From UBA1479 sp002706405 (GTDB lineage: Bacteria; Pseudomonadota; Alphaproteobacteria; Rhodospirillales; Casp-alpha2): 64,000 bases of DNA. The position numbers were made by a program, and so were the translations under genes. The stretch's first letter is position 1. The number at the start of each line of letters is the position of its first letter. Positions 8,026 through 15,752 of this stretch are shown here, one piece after another. Below the pieces are notes generated by a model. That model searched no databases, was not told the origin of the DNA, and worked only from the letters and a program-made list of their open reading frames with translations. The DNA is taken from assembly GCA_963972255.1 (NCBI GenBank), contig CAXATO010000003.1, positions 242,811 to 306,810 of the forward strand. The letters are read 5' to 3'.

Positions 8026-9313
8026 TTCCCGCGATCCCGGCTTCGAAGCGGCGTTCAAGGATCTCCTGGGCGCCAAGCGCGAATCCGACGCCGATGTGAA
8101 CGATGTCGTCACGGCCATCCTGGCCGATGTGCGCGACCGGGGCGACGCGGCGGTTCTGGACTATACAAAGCGGTTCGACCGGTTTGACCTGACCGCGGCG
8201 ACCATGGCGATCACGCCGGACGAAGTGGACGCGGCGCGCGGCCAATGTACGACGGAAACGCTGTCGGCCCTTGCCACGGCGGCCGGGCGCATCCGCGCGT
8301 TCCACGAAAAGCAGCTGCCCGAAGATCTGGATTTCACGGATGCCGCGGGCCTGCGCCTGGGCTACCGCTGGCAGGCGGTCGAAGCGGCGGGGCTTTACGT
8401 ACCCGGCGGCACCGCGGCCTATCCATCGTCCGTGCTGATGAACGCGGTTCCGGCCAAGGTCGCAGGCGTCGACCGGCTGGTCATGGTCGTGCCGACGCCG
8501 GACGGCGTGCTCAATCCCCTGGTTCTGGCCGCGGCGGCCATCGCCGGTGTCGACGAAATCTACCGCATCGGTGGCGCCCAGGCCGTTGGTGCCCTGGCCT
8601 ATGGAACGGACACGATCGCCCCCGTGGACAAGATCGTCGGCCCCGGCAACGCTTATGTGGCCGCGGCCAAGCGCCAGGTGTTCGGCACGGTCGGGATCGA
8701 CATGATCGCGGGGCCGTCGGAAATCCTGGTCTTGGCCGACGGGGCCAACGATCCGGCCTGGATCGCCGCCGACCTGCTGAGCCAGGCCGAACACGATGCC
8801 GCCGCCCAGGCCATCCTGATCACCGATGATGCGTCGTTCGCCGATGCCGTCGAGCGCGCTGTCGAGGGGCATCTGAAAACCCTGCCGCGCACGGGCACGG
8901 CCGGGGAAAGCTGGGCGACCTACGGCGCCATCATCACCGTGCCCGATCTGGCGGGCGCCATTCCGCTGGTCGACCGCATCGCCCCCGAGCATCTGGAGAT
9001 CGCCACCGATGACGCCGATGCCTTGGGCCGCAAGGTGCGCAACGCGGGCGCCATCTTCATGGGGCGCTACGTGCCCGAAGCCATCGGTGATTATATCGCC
9101 GGGCCCAACCACGTGCTGCCGACGTCGCGCAGTGCGCGCTTTTCCTCGGGCCTGGGCGTGCTGGATTTCATGAAGCGATCGTCCCTGATCGAATGCGATG
9201 CCGAGGGCCTGCGCGCCATCGGTCCCGAAGCCGTGGCCCTGGCCCGGGCCGAAGGCCTGGACGCCCACGCGCTTTCCATTTCCATCCGCCTGAACACGCC
9301 GGCGGGGGACTAG
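8009..9313 (+). CDS. hisD: histidinol dehydrogenase
   Basis: HisD is a zinc enzyme that oxidises L-histidinol to L-histidine with two NAD+, the last steps of histidine synthesis. The 434-residue protein starts at an ATG inside the end of hisG, preceded by AAGGAGG. Conserved parts are YVPGGTAAYPSSVLMN, the KIVGPGNAYVAAAK signature, LSQAEHDAAAQA (zinc ligands Gln and His), APEHLEI and GPNHVLPT. The next gene begins 16 bases after its stop, so hisG-hisD-UPF0262-phosphatase form one operon. Confidence 0.98.
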   Translation: MPLRLDSRDPGFEAAFKDLLGAKRESDADVNDVVTAILADVRDRGDAAVLDYTKRFDRFDLTAATMAITPDEVDAARGQCTTETLSALATAAGRIRAFHEKQLPEDLDFTDAAGLRLGYRWQAVEAAGLYVPGGTAAYPSSVLMNAVPAKVAGVDRLVMVVPTPDGVLNPLVLAAAAIAGVDEIYRIGGAQAVGALAYGTDTIAPVDKIVGPGNAYVAAAKRQVFGTVGIDMIAGPSEILVLADGANDPAWIAADLLSQAEHDAAAQAILITDDASFADAVERAVEGHLKTLPRTGTAGESWATYGAIITVPDLAGAIPLVDRIAPEHLEIATDDADALGRKVRNAGAIFMGRYVPEAIGDYIAGPNHVLPTSRSARFSSGLGVLDFMKRSSLIECDAEGLRAIGPEAVALARAEGLDAHALSISIRLNTPAGD

Positions 9314-9329
9314 GCCGGAGCAGCCGATC

Positions 9330-9809
9330 ATGAGTGGCGACACGCATCGCATTGTCCACATCGACCTGGATGAAAAAAGCGTCGTCAGCCGCAGTCCGCA
9401 GGTCGACCACGAGCGCAAGGTCGCGATCTACGACCTGCTTGAAGAGAACAGCTTCCATCCGCTCGAGATCGATCACGACGGCCCTTATTCCCTGCGTCTG
9501 TCGATCCAGGACAACCGCCTTGTCTTCGATGTGGACGACGAGGGCGGTGAGCATCTGGTCAAGATCACCCTGCCGATCAGCGTCATGAAGCGCATCGTGC
9601 GTGACTATTTCATGATCTGCGACAGCTATTTCAAGGCGATCAAGACCATGTCGCCGAACCAGATCGAAGCCATCGACATGGGCCGTCGGGGCCTGCACAA
9701 CGAAGGGGCCGAGATTTTGCGGACGCGGCTCGAAGACCGGGTGGAGATGAATTTACGCACAGCCCGGCGCCTGTTCACGCTCGTCTGCGTGCTTCATATC
9801 AAGGCGTAG
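9330..9809 (+). CDS. UPF0262 family protein
   Basis: A 159-residue cytoplasmic protein matching the UPF0262 family, conserved in alphaproteobacteria immediately after hisD and of unknown function. Recognisable segments are IVHIDLDEKSVVSRSPQVDH near the N-terminus, ERKVAIYDLLEENSF, and a C-terminal half ending in RTARRLFTLVCVLHIK. No membrane segment or known catalytic motif is visible. The ATG is preceded by GGAG about 10 bases upstream. It lies between hisD (16-base gap) and the phosphatase-like gene (12-base gap), so it is co-transcribed with histidine genes, although no role in that pathway is established. Confidence 0.92.
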   Translation: MSGDTHRIVHIDLDEKSVVSRSPQVDHERKVAIYDLLEENSFHPLEIDHDGPYSLRLSIQDNRLVFDVDDEGGEHLVKITLPISVMKRIVRDYFMICDSYFKAIKTMSPNQIEAIDMGRRGLHNEGAEILRTRLEDRVEMNLRTARRLFTLVCVLHIKA

Positions 9810-9821
9810 GGGGCGGCGAAT

Positions 9822-10268
9822 TTGGCTGACCTACCCTCTGCGGTCCTGTTTTCCTGCACCATGAATTCCATCCGCTCTCCCATGGCGGAGGGCATCCTGA
9901 AGTTTCTGCATGGTCATCGGATCTATGTGGACAGTGCCGGTGCCCGTGAAGGTCATATCGACGGCTTCACCATCGCCGTGATGGATGAAATCGGCATCGA
10001 CATGTCGAAGCACAATTCGAAGACCTTCGACGATCTGGAGGACGACTTCTTCGATCTGGTCATCACCCTGTCACCCGAAGCCCAACACAAGGCCATGGAA
10101 CTAACCCGGATCATGGCCTGCGATGTCGAATTCTGGAACACCTTCGATCCGTCGATCATCGAAACCGACAACCGCGAGGAGAAACTGGCGGCTTATCGCA
10201 TGGTGCGGGATCAGTTGATGGAGCGGATCAAGGAACGGTTTCCGGTCCAGACAGTCGTCGATACGTAA
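9822..10268 (+). CDS. low-molecular-weight protein tyrosine phosphatase-like protein
   Basis: A 148-residue protein of the LMW-PTPase/arsenate reductase fold. The phosphate-binding loop CTMNSIRS (Cys12 to Arg18) keeps the C-x5-R pattern and the following SPMAE of the family, but differs from the canonical CxGNxCR: the second Cys is Ile. The general acid is probably Asp in NTFDPSI near residue 107. The TTG start follows a GGGGG run. In alphaproteobacteria this gene normally sits directly before infA. Here infA is 5.2 kb away. Whether it removes phosphate from protein tyrosine or another substrate is unknown. Confidence 0.85.
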   Translation: MADLPSAVLFSCTMNSIRSPMAEGILKFLHGHRIYVDSAGAREGHIDGFTIAVMDEIGIDMSKHNSKTFDDLEDDFFDLVITLSPEAQHKAMELTRIMACDVEFWNTFDPSIIETDNREEKLAAYRMVRDQLMERIKERFPVQTVVDT

Positions 10269-10289
10269 GGGGCCCCGGAACGGAGTGTG

Positions 10290-10874
10290 TCAGTACGCGC
10301 CGAGGTCCGCCGTCGTATCGGAAAAGGCATTGATCATTTCCCCCGCCCCATCGACCTTGCTCCGCCAGTCGGCGAAGGAGATGACACCGGAGACGGTCTG
10401 CCCGTCATTTGCCAGCGGCAGACGCATGGTTTCCTGAAACTTGGACGTTTGCGCGAGGCCCGGGCGAACGTCGTGGATGAAGGCCAAGGGTTTGGCGGTT
10501 TCGGCGACGGCCCGGTATTCGTTGTCGATCATGCGCCCGTATTCCGCCGGTTCATGATCGCGGGGCGACCGACCGGTGTAGTCGTAGCCTTTCACGTCGA
10601 CATGGCCGGTTCCCCAATAGCGGTAGCGAAAGTCGCCGTCGGCGGTCAGGTCGGCGACGCTGATGAACGGAATGACCGCGGGCGGGTAGCGCAGCATGTC
10701 GGCCACGCGCCAGGGCGGCGCGATGGCACCGCCGCGCAGGGCGTTCCACACGGCGAGGGCTTCCGCGAACAGCGGATTTCGCAGGTCGGCAAGGGCGACC
10801 TCGCGCTGAAAGAAGCGGTATGTGGGCTCTGACGTGGAAATCGTAGCCTCCCCCAAGGCGCCGAAATCACGCAA
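10290..10874 (-). CDS. PAS-domain protein (PAS_5-like)
   Basis: A single-domain protein of up to 194 residues resembling the PAS_5 type stand-alone PAS proteins abundant in Rhodospirillales. Typical features are the LWNALRGG/PPWRVADM region followed by LTADGDFRYRYWGTGHVDVKGYD, then TGR, a Y-x(5)-NEYRAVAE helix and a terminal VSGVISFADW strand. No output domain is attached. The start is unclear: a TTG at 10874 is the longest, another TTG lies at 10856, and the only strong Shine-Dalgarno (GGGGGAGG) precedes an ATT codon at 10841. It is convergent with the phosphatase gene and marks the edge of the insertion before infA. Confidence 0.8.
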   Translation of the reverse strand: MRDFGALGEATISTSEPTYRFFQREVALADLRNPLFAEALAVWNALRGGAIAPPWRVADMLRYPPAVIPFISVADLTADGDFRYRYWGTGHVDVKGYDYTGRSPRDHEPAEYGRMIDNEYRAVAETAKPLAFIHDVRPGLAQTSKFQETMRLPLANDGQTVSGVISFADWRSKVDGAGEMINAFSDTTADLGAY

Positions 10875-10977
10875 ATTTCCCGGGATTCTGACAATCAGTG
10901 GTCACGTCTGTCCCGGAATTTGCGTGAATTAGACGTGTAACGTGCGGGCAGTATGCGCGGTTTTGGTGTTTTTGAAT

Positions 10978-10991
10978 GTGACGGACGTCAC
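10978..10991. promoter_or_regulatory. inverted repeat GTGACG-GA-CGTCAC
   Basis: A perfect 6-base inverted repeat with a 2-base spacer in the 216-base region between the PAS gene (minus strand) and the secreted-protein gene at 11091 (plus strand). Its position between divergent genes suggests a protein-binding site. No regulator is assigned. Confidence 0.35.
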
Positions 10992-11090
10992 GTTTGTGAG
11001 AATGGCGGATTCGATGCTCGCGCTGTTGGACGACGTCGATAGAATGGGCGGACGGGGCTTTTCATGCCCAGACCGATGTAAGGAGACGGG

Positions 11091-11672
11091 ATGACACGCT
11101 CAAGCGCGCGCCAAGGGCGCAAGACCGCTCTTGCGGCGGCCCTGGTCCTGGCCGCCGTCGCCGGATCTGCGGCCCCGCCGGCGGCGGCACAGACCGGTGA
11201 TCTGTTTGACAATCTGGCGACGCGGCCGGTGACCCTGCTGGATGCGGGAATCAAGCGCGTGCGCGCCGGGGCGCAAACGGCGGCGGCGCGCCTGACGACG
11301 GCGGTCGGCCCGCCGGCTCAGTTCCGGGTCACGTTCGACAGCGCCTTGCGCCGCCTGGATGTCCGGTTCGATGTCACCGTCGCGCCGGAAAAGGCCAATG
11401 AGGCCTTTTGCTGGGCACGGCGCGGGATCGCCATCCGTGAGATGTTCAGCATCGGGGCCATTCGCTACACCCTGAAATTGTCCGACGAGGAACGGGTCCG
11501 CCGACGGCTGGGCGTGATGTTCTCGCGCGAACCGGAAACCACGGAACGCGAGATCGTGTCCCTGGGGCAGCGCCTGGCGGATGTGACCTATGTCGAATTG
11601 AACCTGCTGACGCCCACCAGCGAGACGCCGGTGACCTGCCGCGCCGTCGTCCACCGCCTGGAATGGCGGTGA
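11091..11672 (+). CDS. hypothetical secreted protein
   Basis: A 193-residue protein of unknown function. The N-terminus is a clear Sec signal peptide: RQGRK, a hydrophobic Ala/Leu/Val core over about residues 12-25, and cleavage after an AAAQ-type site near residue 34. The mature part contains a predicted beta-rich region, QFRVTFDSALRRLDVRFDVTV, and a pair of cysteines (FCWARRG and PVTCRAV) that could form a disulfide in the periplasm. AAGGAGACGGG before the ATG is a good ribosome binding site. The gene is convergent with the methyltransferase/ATP-grasp fusion, with only 21 bases between their stop codons. Confidence 0.7.
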   Translation: MTRSSARQGRKTALAAALVLAAVAGSAAPPAAAQTGDLFDNLATRPVTLLDAGIKRVRAGAQTAAARLTTAVGPPAQFRVTFDSALRRLDVRFDVTVAPEKANEAFCWARRGIAIREMFSIGAIRYTLKLSDEERVRRRLGVMFSREPETTEREIVSLGQRLADVTYVELNLLTPTSETPVTCRAVVHRLEWR

Positions 11673-11693
11673 CCGACGGCGGCGGACTCAGGG

Positions 11694-13628
11694 TCAGGCG
11701 ATGGCCCGCGTCTTCGCCGGCTGCGCCGCCCAGTCCTCGGCCAGTTGCGCCGTCAGGCGTGCCTGGGCCGCATCGATGATCATGCGCAGCAGATCCGGGT
11801 ATGACAGCCCCTCAAAGGCGGCCATCAGGTTGAACTTGCCGTCCCAGCACCAGCCCGGGTTGGGATTGACCTCAAGCAGCTTGATGACACCGTTGGCATC
11901 CGTGCGGAAATCGAACCGGGCATAGTCGCGACAGCCCAGACGCTGGAACAGGGTGGCCGAGGCATCGATCAAGCTGCGCCGGCTTTCCTCGTCCAGGTCC
12001 GCCTGCTGGTAGGCGATGTCCGTCCAATAGGGTGAATCCGGCTGCCACTTGGATTCATAGCCAAGCAGTTTGGGCAAATTCGGATCCAGCTTGGAATAAT
12101 CGACGCCCAATACCGGCAGGGCGTGGAAGCCGTGGCCCGGGTTGCCGATCAGCGCGACGGTGTATTCCGGGCCGTCCAGAAATTCCTGAACCAGCACGGC
12201 CCGTCCGGGCAGGGTGCGGCGAACTTCGGCCAGATAGGCGACCATTTCTTCCGGTGTGTGGACGACGGCGTTCTGGGTGATGCCGATGGAACTGTCGCCC
12301 TGCGCGGGTTTGATCAGGGCCGGGAACATGGACGGGATCGTCGCGACCTGATCGTCCGGATCATAATAGGTTTCCAGCGGCACCGGGATTTCGCATTGCT
12401 GGGCGACGGCGCGGACGATGGACTTGTCGTAGCACAGGCCGAGCGACGCCGGGCCGGCGCCCGTATAGGGCACGTCCAGCATGTCCAGCATGGCCGGGAT
12501 GTGCAGCTCCTTCAGCGCTTCGTTGTTATAGCCCTCGTCGCACAGGTTGAGCACGAAGGCTGGCGGGTTCTTGTCCAGGCGTTCGTACAGGCCGCTGTGG
12601 TTGTCTTCGTACGTGAAGGTGTAGTCGCTCAGGGTTTCCAGGGCCGCCTTCAGCTTGGCGATGGTTTCCATGTCTTCCGCATTGAACTTGCCGCCCAGCT
12701 TGACCGGGTCGGGGCGGCGCGGGTCGCCCATCAGGACCGTGACATGGGGGAACGCGGGGCCGCGCCCATCGGTCGCGACCTTGACCGGCGCCCGGCAGGT
12801 CACCAGATGGCGACGGGCCATCATGCCCAGGTCGGCACCGCGGTCCGACAGGCGGTTGGAATTGCCTTCCAATTCCTGATGGAACACGACGTCGCGGAAT
12901 CCGGCATCTTCCAAAAGGGCCGTCAAGGCGTCGGCGCTGTACAGGCGTTCGGCGTAGAACTGGTCGGCGATCACGCCTTTTTCCGCATGAATGACGACTT
13001 CGCGGGAAATCAGGCGCGCGCGGTCGGCGGACAAGGAGCGTTCCCGGCAGACCAGTTGGTTGCCGTCGATCCATTCCCAGGTCCGGGGCTCGTAATTCTG
13101 GCGCATCCATTCGCCGTCGGTGATGTCGAGCACCAGACGGCCCGACGACCGAAGAACCCGGCGCACGGCGGTCAGCACCGCCAGGTCGTCTTCTTCCTGT
13201 TCGAAATAGCCGAACGAGTTGCCGAGCAGCAGGACATGATCGAAACTATCGGGCTTCAGCGAAAACCGCCGGGCATCGCCTTCCTTGAACTGAACGTGCA
13301 GCCCCTGGGACCGCGCCCGGCGTCGGGCCAGGCGGATCAGGTAGCGCGATCGGTCGACGCCGGTGACGTTGGCATAGCCGCGCCGCGCCAGTTCCAGGCA
13401 GTGCCGGCCCTGCCCGCAGCACAGATCGAGGATACGGTCGTCGGGAGAAACCCCCGCGACGTCCAGCAGCGTATCGATCTCCGCCCGGGTGGCGTCGTCG
13501 TTTTCGGTGACGTCGCCATCGGTCTTCAGGTAGAGCGCGTTGAAAAGGGAACGCCACCATTCCGGGGGGAGGTGGCGCTCAAGGTCACTGATCGGACCCA
13601 GAGTTTTCTGGGTCGGGCTCGCGGTCAT
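11694..13628 (-). CDS. class I methyltransferase fused to D-Ala-D-Ala ligase-type ATP-grasp domain
   Basis: A 644-residue two-domain protein. Residues about 1-285 are a class I SAM-dependent methyltransferase with motif I ILDLCCGQGRHCLELA (near 66-81), VTGVD for the ribose-binding acid and GDARRF as motif II. Residues about 294-644 are an ATP-grasp ligase of the D-alanine-D-alanine ligase type, with FVLNLCDEGYNN, DVPYTGAGPASLGLCYDKS, ALIKPAQGDSSIGI, VQEFLDGPEYTV and the metal-binding LLEVNPNPGW. Such an enzyme could methylate and then ligate an amino acid or small peptide; the substrate is unknown. The start at 13628 follows GGAG with 9-base spacing; an ATG 27 bases upstream is a weaker choice. 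A small membrane-protein gene lies just upstream on the same strand. Confidence 0.85.
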   Translation of the reverse strand: MTASPTQKTLGPISDLERHLPPEWWRSLFNALYLKTDGDVTENDDATRAEIDTLLDVAGVSPDDRILDLCCGQGRHCLELARRGYANVTGVDRSRYLIRLARRRARSQGLHVQFKEGDARRFSLKPDSFDHVLLLGNSFGYFEQEEDDLAVLTAVRRVLRSSGRLVLDITDGEWMRQNYEPRTWEWIDGNQLVCRERSLSADRARLISREVVIHAEKGVIADQFYAERLYSADALTALLEDAGFRDVVFHQELEGNSNRLSDRGADLGMMARRHLVTCRAPVKVATDGRGPAFPHVTVLMGDPRRPDPVKLGGKFNAEDMETIAKLKAALETLSDYTFTYEDNHSGLYERLDKNPPAFVLNLCDEGYNNEALKELHIPAMLDMLDVPYTGAGPASLGLCYDKSIVRAVAQQCEIPVPLETYYDPDDQVATIPSMFPALIKPAQGDSSIGITQNAVVHTPEEMVAYLAEVRRTLPGRAVLVQEFLDGPEYTVALIGNPGHGFHALPVLGVDYSKLDPNLPKLLGYESKWQPDSPYWTDIAYQQADLDEESRRSLIDASATLFQRLGCRDYARFDFRTDANGVIKLLEVNPNPGWCWDGKFNLMAAFEGLSYPDLLRMIIDAAQARLTAQLAEDWAAQPAKTRAIA

Positions 13629-13664
13629 CGGGGGTTTCTCCGGCGTCTTCGGCATGTTCCGGGG

Positions 13665-13853
13665 CTAGCGGAACAGCAACCCGTAAAAATACAGGGCGAA
13701 CGGCGACACGACGCCGCCGACGACGATCACCATGAACAGGGTGAAGCCGGTGATGTCATCGGCTCGTTCCCAGAACGACTTGGCGGGGGGAACGATCGTT
13801 TCGTGCGAAATGCCGGGAGCGGCCGGAGCGGGAGCGGAAGGTTGCGTCAACAT
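13665..13853 (-). CDS. small single-pass membrane protein
   Basis: A 62-residue protein with a Pro/Ala-rich N-terminus (LTQPSAPAPAAPG), a short amphipathic middle containing KSFWERADDITG and a C-terminal membrane segment TLFMVIVVGGVVSPFALYFYG. It ends at LLFR. The start at 13853 is preceded by AAAGG; the frame is open 108 bases further up without support. It lies 36 bases upstream of the methyltransferase/ATP-grasp gene on the same strand and is probably co-transcribed with it. It could be a membrane anchor, a transporter helper or even a substrate peptide. No family is recognised. Confidence 0.6.
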   Translation of the reverse strand: MLTQPSAPAPAAPGISHETIVPPAKSFWERADDITGFTLFMVIVVGGVVSPFALYFYGLLFR

Positions 13854-14004
13854 GGCGGATGCCTTTCTGAAAAGGGGCCATTCGTGGGAGGGCGATTTGG
13901 CCGGTTGGGTTGTGTCGAAATGGTGGTTGGTCTTAGGCGTAGGAAATGTGGGCGTCGGCAATGCGGTGGAAGGAACGCTGCGCGGGGAGGGGGATTGCGT
14001 CGCT

Positions 14005-14048
14005 CGGGAACGGGGGGTGCGTCCGTGCGTCTACCGCTCCCGTTCCCG
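14005..14048. repeat. 10-base-pair inverted repeat in the 13.85-14.11 kb gap
   Basis: The arms CGGGAACGGG (14005-14014) and CCCGTTCCCG (14039-14048) are exact reverse complements with a 24-base loop. They lie in the 257-base spacer between the small secreted-protein gene and the small membrane-protein gene. The spacer holds no convincing gene and is unusually G-rich on the plus strand. Confidence 0.5.
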
Positions 14049-14072
14049 ATGACGCCCTCCCAGGCGCGTACC

Positions 14073-14102
14073 TGCGGGGCCGGGCCCTTGCCCGACCCCG
14101 CA
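14073..14102 (-). terminator. long GC-rich hairpin after the small secreted-protein gene
   Basis: The arms TGCGGGG-C-CGGGC and GCCCG-A-CCCCGCA pair over 12 positions with one mismatch around a CCTT loop. The hairpin begins 9 bases beyond the stop codon of the minus-strand gene at 14111-14383. There is no following T-run, so it may be a 3' stabiliser or a partial attenuator rather than a complete intrinsic terminator. Confidence 0.45.
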
Positions 14103-14110
14103 TCCGTCGA

Positions 14111-14383
14111 TTAGTTGCTGCGGATGGAAAGCTTGCCGCCGCGGATCACGGCGATCTGGTCGCCCTGAACGCTGAGGGCTTCGTCACCCAGCACGAGTTT
14201 GCATTTTTCGCAGAGGTTCGGAATGGTTTCGCCGGCGGCGATATTCACCATTTCGGACCCTTCGGAATCGGAAACCGTCAGTTGAATTTCGGTATCCTGT
14301 TCATTGGTCACGTCCACGGCCTTGGCCGGGGCCGCAAGAGCGAGCGCGATCGCGGCGGCGCCAATGAAGGGCAGAACTTTCAT
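14111..14383 (-). CDS. small secreted protein with CEKC motif
   Basis: A 90-residue protein with a classical signal peptide (MKVLPFIGAAAIALALAAP, cleavage near AKA at 20-22). The mature part is about 68 residues and acidic, and contains a Cys pair in IPNLCEKCKLVLGDEA, which could be a disulfide or a metal or heme-free redox site. A strong GGAGG lies 5 bases before the chosen ATG; the upstream extension of the frame is not supported. It is transcribed divergently from the LysR gene at 14541 and is the likely regulated target. Its function is unknown. Confidence 0.75.
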   Translation of the reverse strand: MKVLPFIGAAAIALALAAPAKAVDVTNEQDTEIQLTVSDSEGSEMVNIAAGETIPNLCEKCKLVLGDEALSVQGDQIAVIRGGKLSIRSN

Positions 14384-14484
14384 GTGTTCCTCCAAAAAGG
14401 GGTATCTGTCCATGATTGGACAGGGCGACTCTCTGAGAAATCCTGACATTTCTCAAACGAAATAAAATTATGGTTTGTATCAGA

Positions 14485-14500
14485 ATTATCGATGTATAAT
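14485..14500. promoter_or_regulatory. candidate LysR-type binding site
   Basis: ATTAT-CGATGT-ATAAT is a 5-base inverted repeat with a 6-base spacer. It lies in an AT-rich stretch of the 157-base region between the small secreted-protein gene and its divergent LysR regulator. Spacing and composition fit the interrupted dyads bound by LysR-type proteins. Confidence 0.5.
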
Positions 14501-14540
14501 CTGCATCGAAACACCCCCGGAATGCCTTCGGAAACGCCCC

Positions 14541-15407
14541 ATGGACATCACGCTTGCACGGACCTTCCTGGCCATTTGCGACGTCGGAAACTTCGTCAAG
14601 GCGTCGGAGCGCCTGTACGTCACGCAATCGACCGTGAGCACGCGGGTCAAACTGCTGGAAGATTTGTTGGGCCAGCCGCTGTTCGTGCGTACCAAGGCGG
14701 GGGCGTCGCTGACGGCGGCGGGCGCGCAGTTCCGTCCGTTCGCGGAAAAACTGGTGCAGACCTGGGAACAGGCGCGCCACAACGTCGGCCTGCCGACGGA
14801 ATATTCCGCCCTTCTGACCGTCGGCGCCGAGTTCACCTTGTGGGAACGCATGATGGTGAGCTGGATGTCCTGGGTGCGCCAGGCTTTGCCCGAGGTCGCC
14901 CTGCGCGCCGAGGTCGGCACCTCCGATACCCTGATGACCCAGGTGGTCGAGGGCTTCATCGATCTGGCGGTCAGCTATACGCCGCAACACCGTTCGGGCC
15001 TGGTGGTCGAGAAGCTGGCCCAGGACAGCCTGGTCCTGGTGTCAACCGACCCGACCGTGCGCGGCCCCTGGGACAGCAATTACGTATTTGTCGACTGGGG
15101 CGCGGAGTTCCGCATGGAACACCTGGAAGCCTTTCCCGATCTGGCCGCGCCGGCACTTGCGGTCAGCTACGGGCCGCTCGCCCAGCAGCATATCCTGCGC
15201 GCCGGCGGGGCGGCCTATCTGCCGCTGCGCGCCGTCCGTCCGCGCCTGGAAGAAGGCGTCCTGCACCTGCTCGAAGGGGCCCCCGTGTTCCGCCGACCGA
15301 TCTTCATCGTTCATCTGGAAGGGGTCGATAATCCGCTGTTTCAGACGGCGGTCGAGGGCCTGCGCAGCGCCGCCCGGGACGAGGCCGGCGACGATGGAGA
15401 CCCATGA
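14541..15407 (+). CDS. LysR-family transcriptional regulator
   Basis: A 288-residue regulator. The N-terminal winged helix-turn-helix (about residues 1-60) reads DITLARTFLAICDVGNFVKA and then LYVTQSTVSTRVKLLEDLLG. A type 2 periplasmic-binding-like effector domain fills about 90-285. The helix-turn-helix with Val/Thr in place of the usual Ala-x-x-L-H-V-(S/T)-QPA-(V/L)-S resembles the HdfR-type subgroup. The start at 14541 is chosen because translation from there gives a normal LysR N-terminus and GGAA precedes it. It is divergent from the small secreted-protein gene and probably controls it and perhaps the methyltransferase/ATP-grasp gene beyond. Confidence 0.92.
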   Translation: MDITLARTFLAICDVGNFVKASERLYVTQSTVSTRVKLLEDLLGQPLFVRTKAGASLTAAGAQFRPFAEKLVQTWEQARHNVGLPTEYSALLTVGAEFTLWERMMVSWMSWVRQALPEVALRAEVGTSDTLMTQVVEGFIDLAVSYTPQHRSGLVVEKLAQDSLVLVSTDPTVRGPWDSNYVFVDWGAEFRMEHLEAFPDLAAPALAVSYGPLAQQHILRAGGAAYLPLRAVRPRLEEGVLHLLEGAPVFRRPIFIVHLEGVDNPLFQTAVEGLRSAARDEAGDDGDP

Positions 15408-15515
15408 TTGAGGACAAGGGATCCGGGCCGGATCGCGAAATCCCGGCATTCCCTTGATTTTTACCCGGCTTGACGTCATGTTCTGGGGCGTTTTGGCCAA
15501 ATAATTGGAGTGCTA

Positions 15516-15734
15516 ATGGCGAAGGAAGACGTTTTGGAGTTTACGGGCACGGTGACGGAACTGCTGCCCAACGCCATGTTCCGGGTAAAACTGGACAACG
15601 ACCACGAAATTCTCGCCCATACTGCGGGTAAGATGCGCAAGCACCGGATCCGGGTGCTTGCTGGCGATCGCGTCAATGTTGAGATGACGCCTTACGATCT
15701 GACCAAGGGCCGGATCACCTTTCGTTTCAAATAA
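15516..15734 (+). CDS. infA: translation initiation factor IF-1
   Basis: IF-1 binds the 30S ribosomal A site and helps select the initiator tRNA. The 72-residue protein is a single S1-like OB fold and has the full family sequence: MAKEDVLEFTGTVTELLPN at the N-terminus, the HTAGKMRKHRIRVLAGD core and VEMTPYDLTKGRITFR at the end. GGAG lies 7 bases before the ATG. It opens the infA-maf-rng-yacG group, with maf starting within 20 bases of its stop. Confidence 0.99.
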   Translation: MAKEDVLEFTGTVTELLPNAMFRVKLDNDHEILAHTAGKMRKHRIRVLAGDRVNVEMTPYDLTKGRITFRFK

Positions 15735-15752
15735 AGTTTGGCGGACGTGCCC

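Noticed and set aside
12123..14114. Very long open frame on the plus strand antisense to the methyltransferase/ATP-grasp gene
   Set aside because: It is a shadow of high-GC codon bias: low-complexity Gly/Arg/His-rich translation without family features, while the opposite strand has clear domains. The same applies to long antisense frames over murA, hisD, the oxidoreductase and the DUF2126 genes.
15471..15505. TTGACG ahead of infA as a -35 element
   Set aside because: No acceptable -10 hexamer is present at 16-18 bases; the AATAAT further on is too distant.
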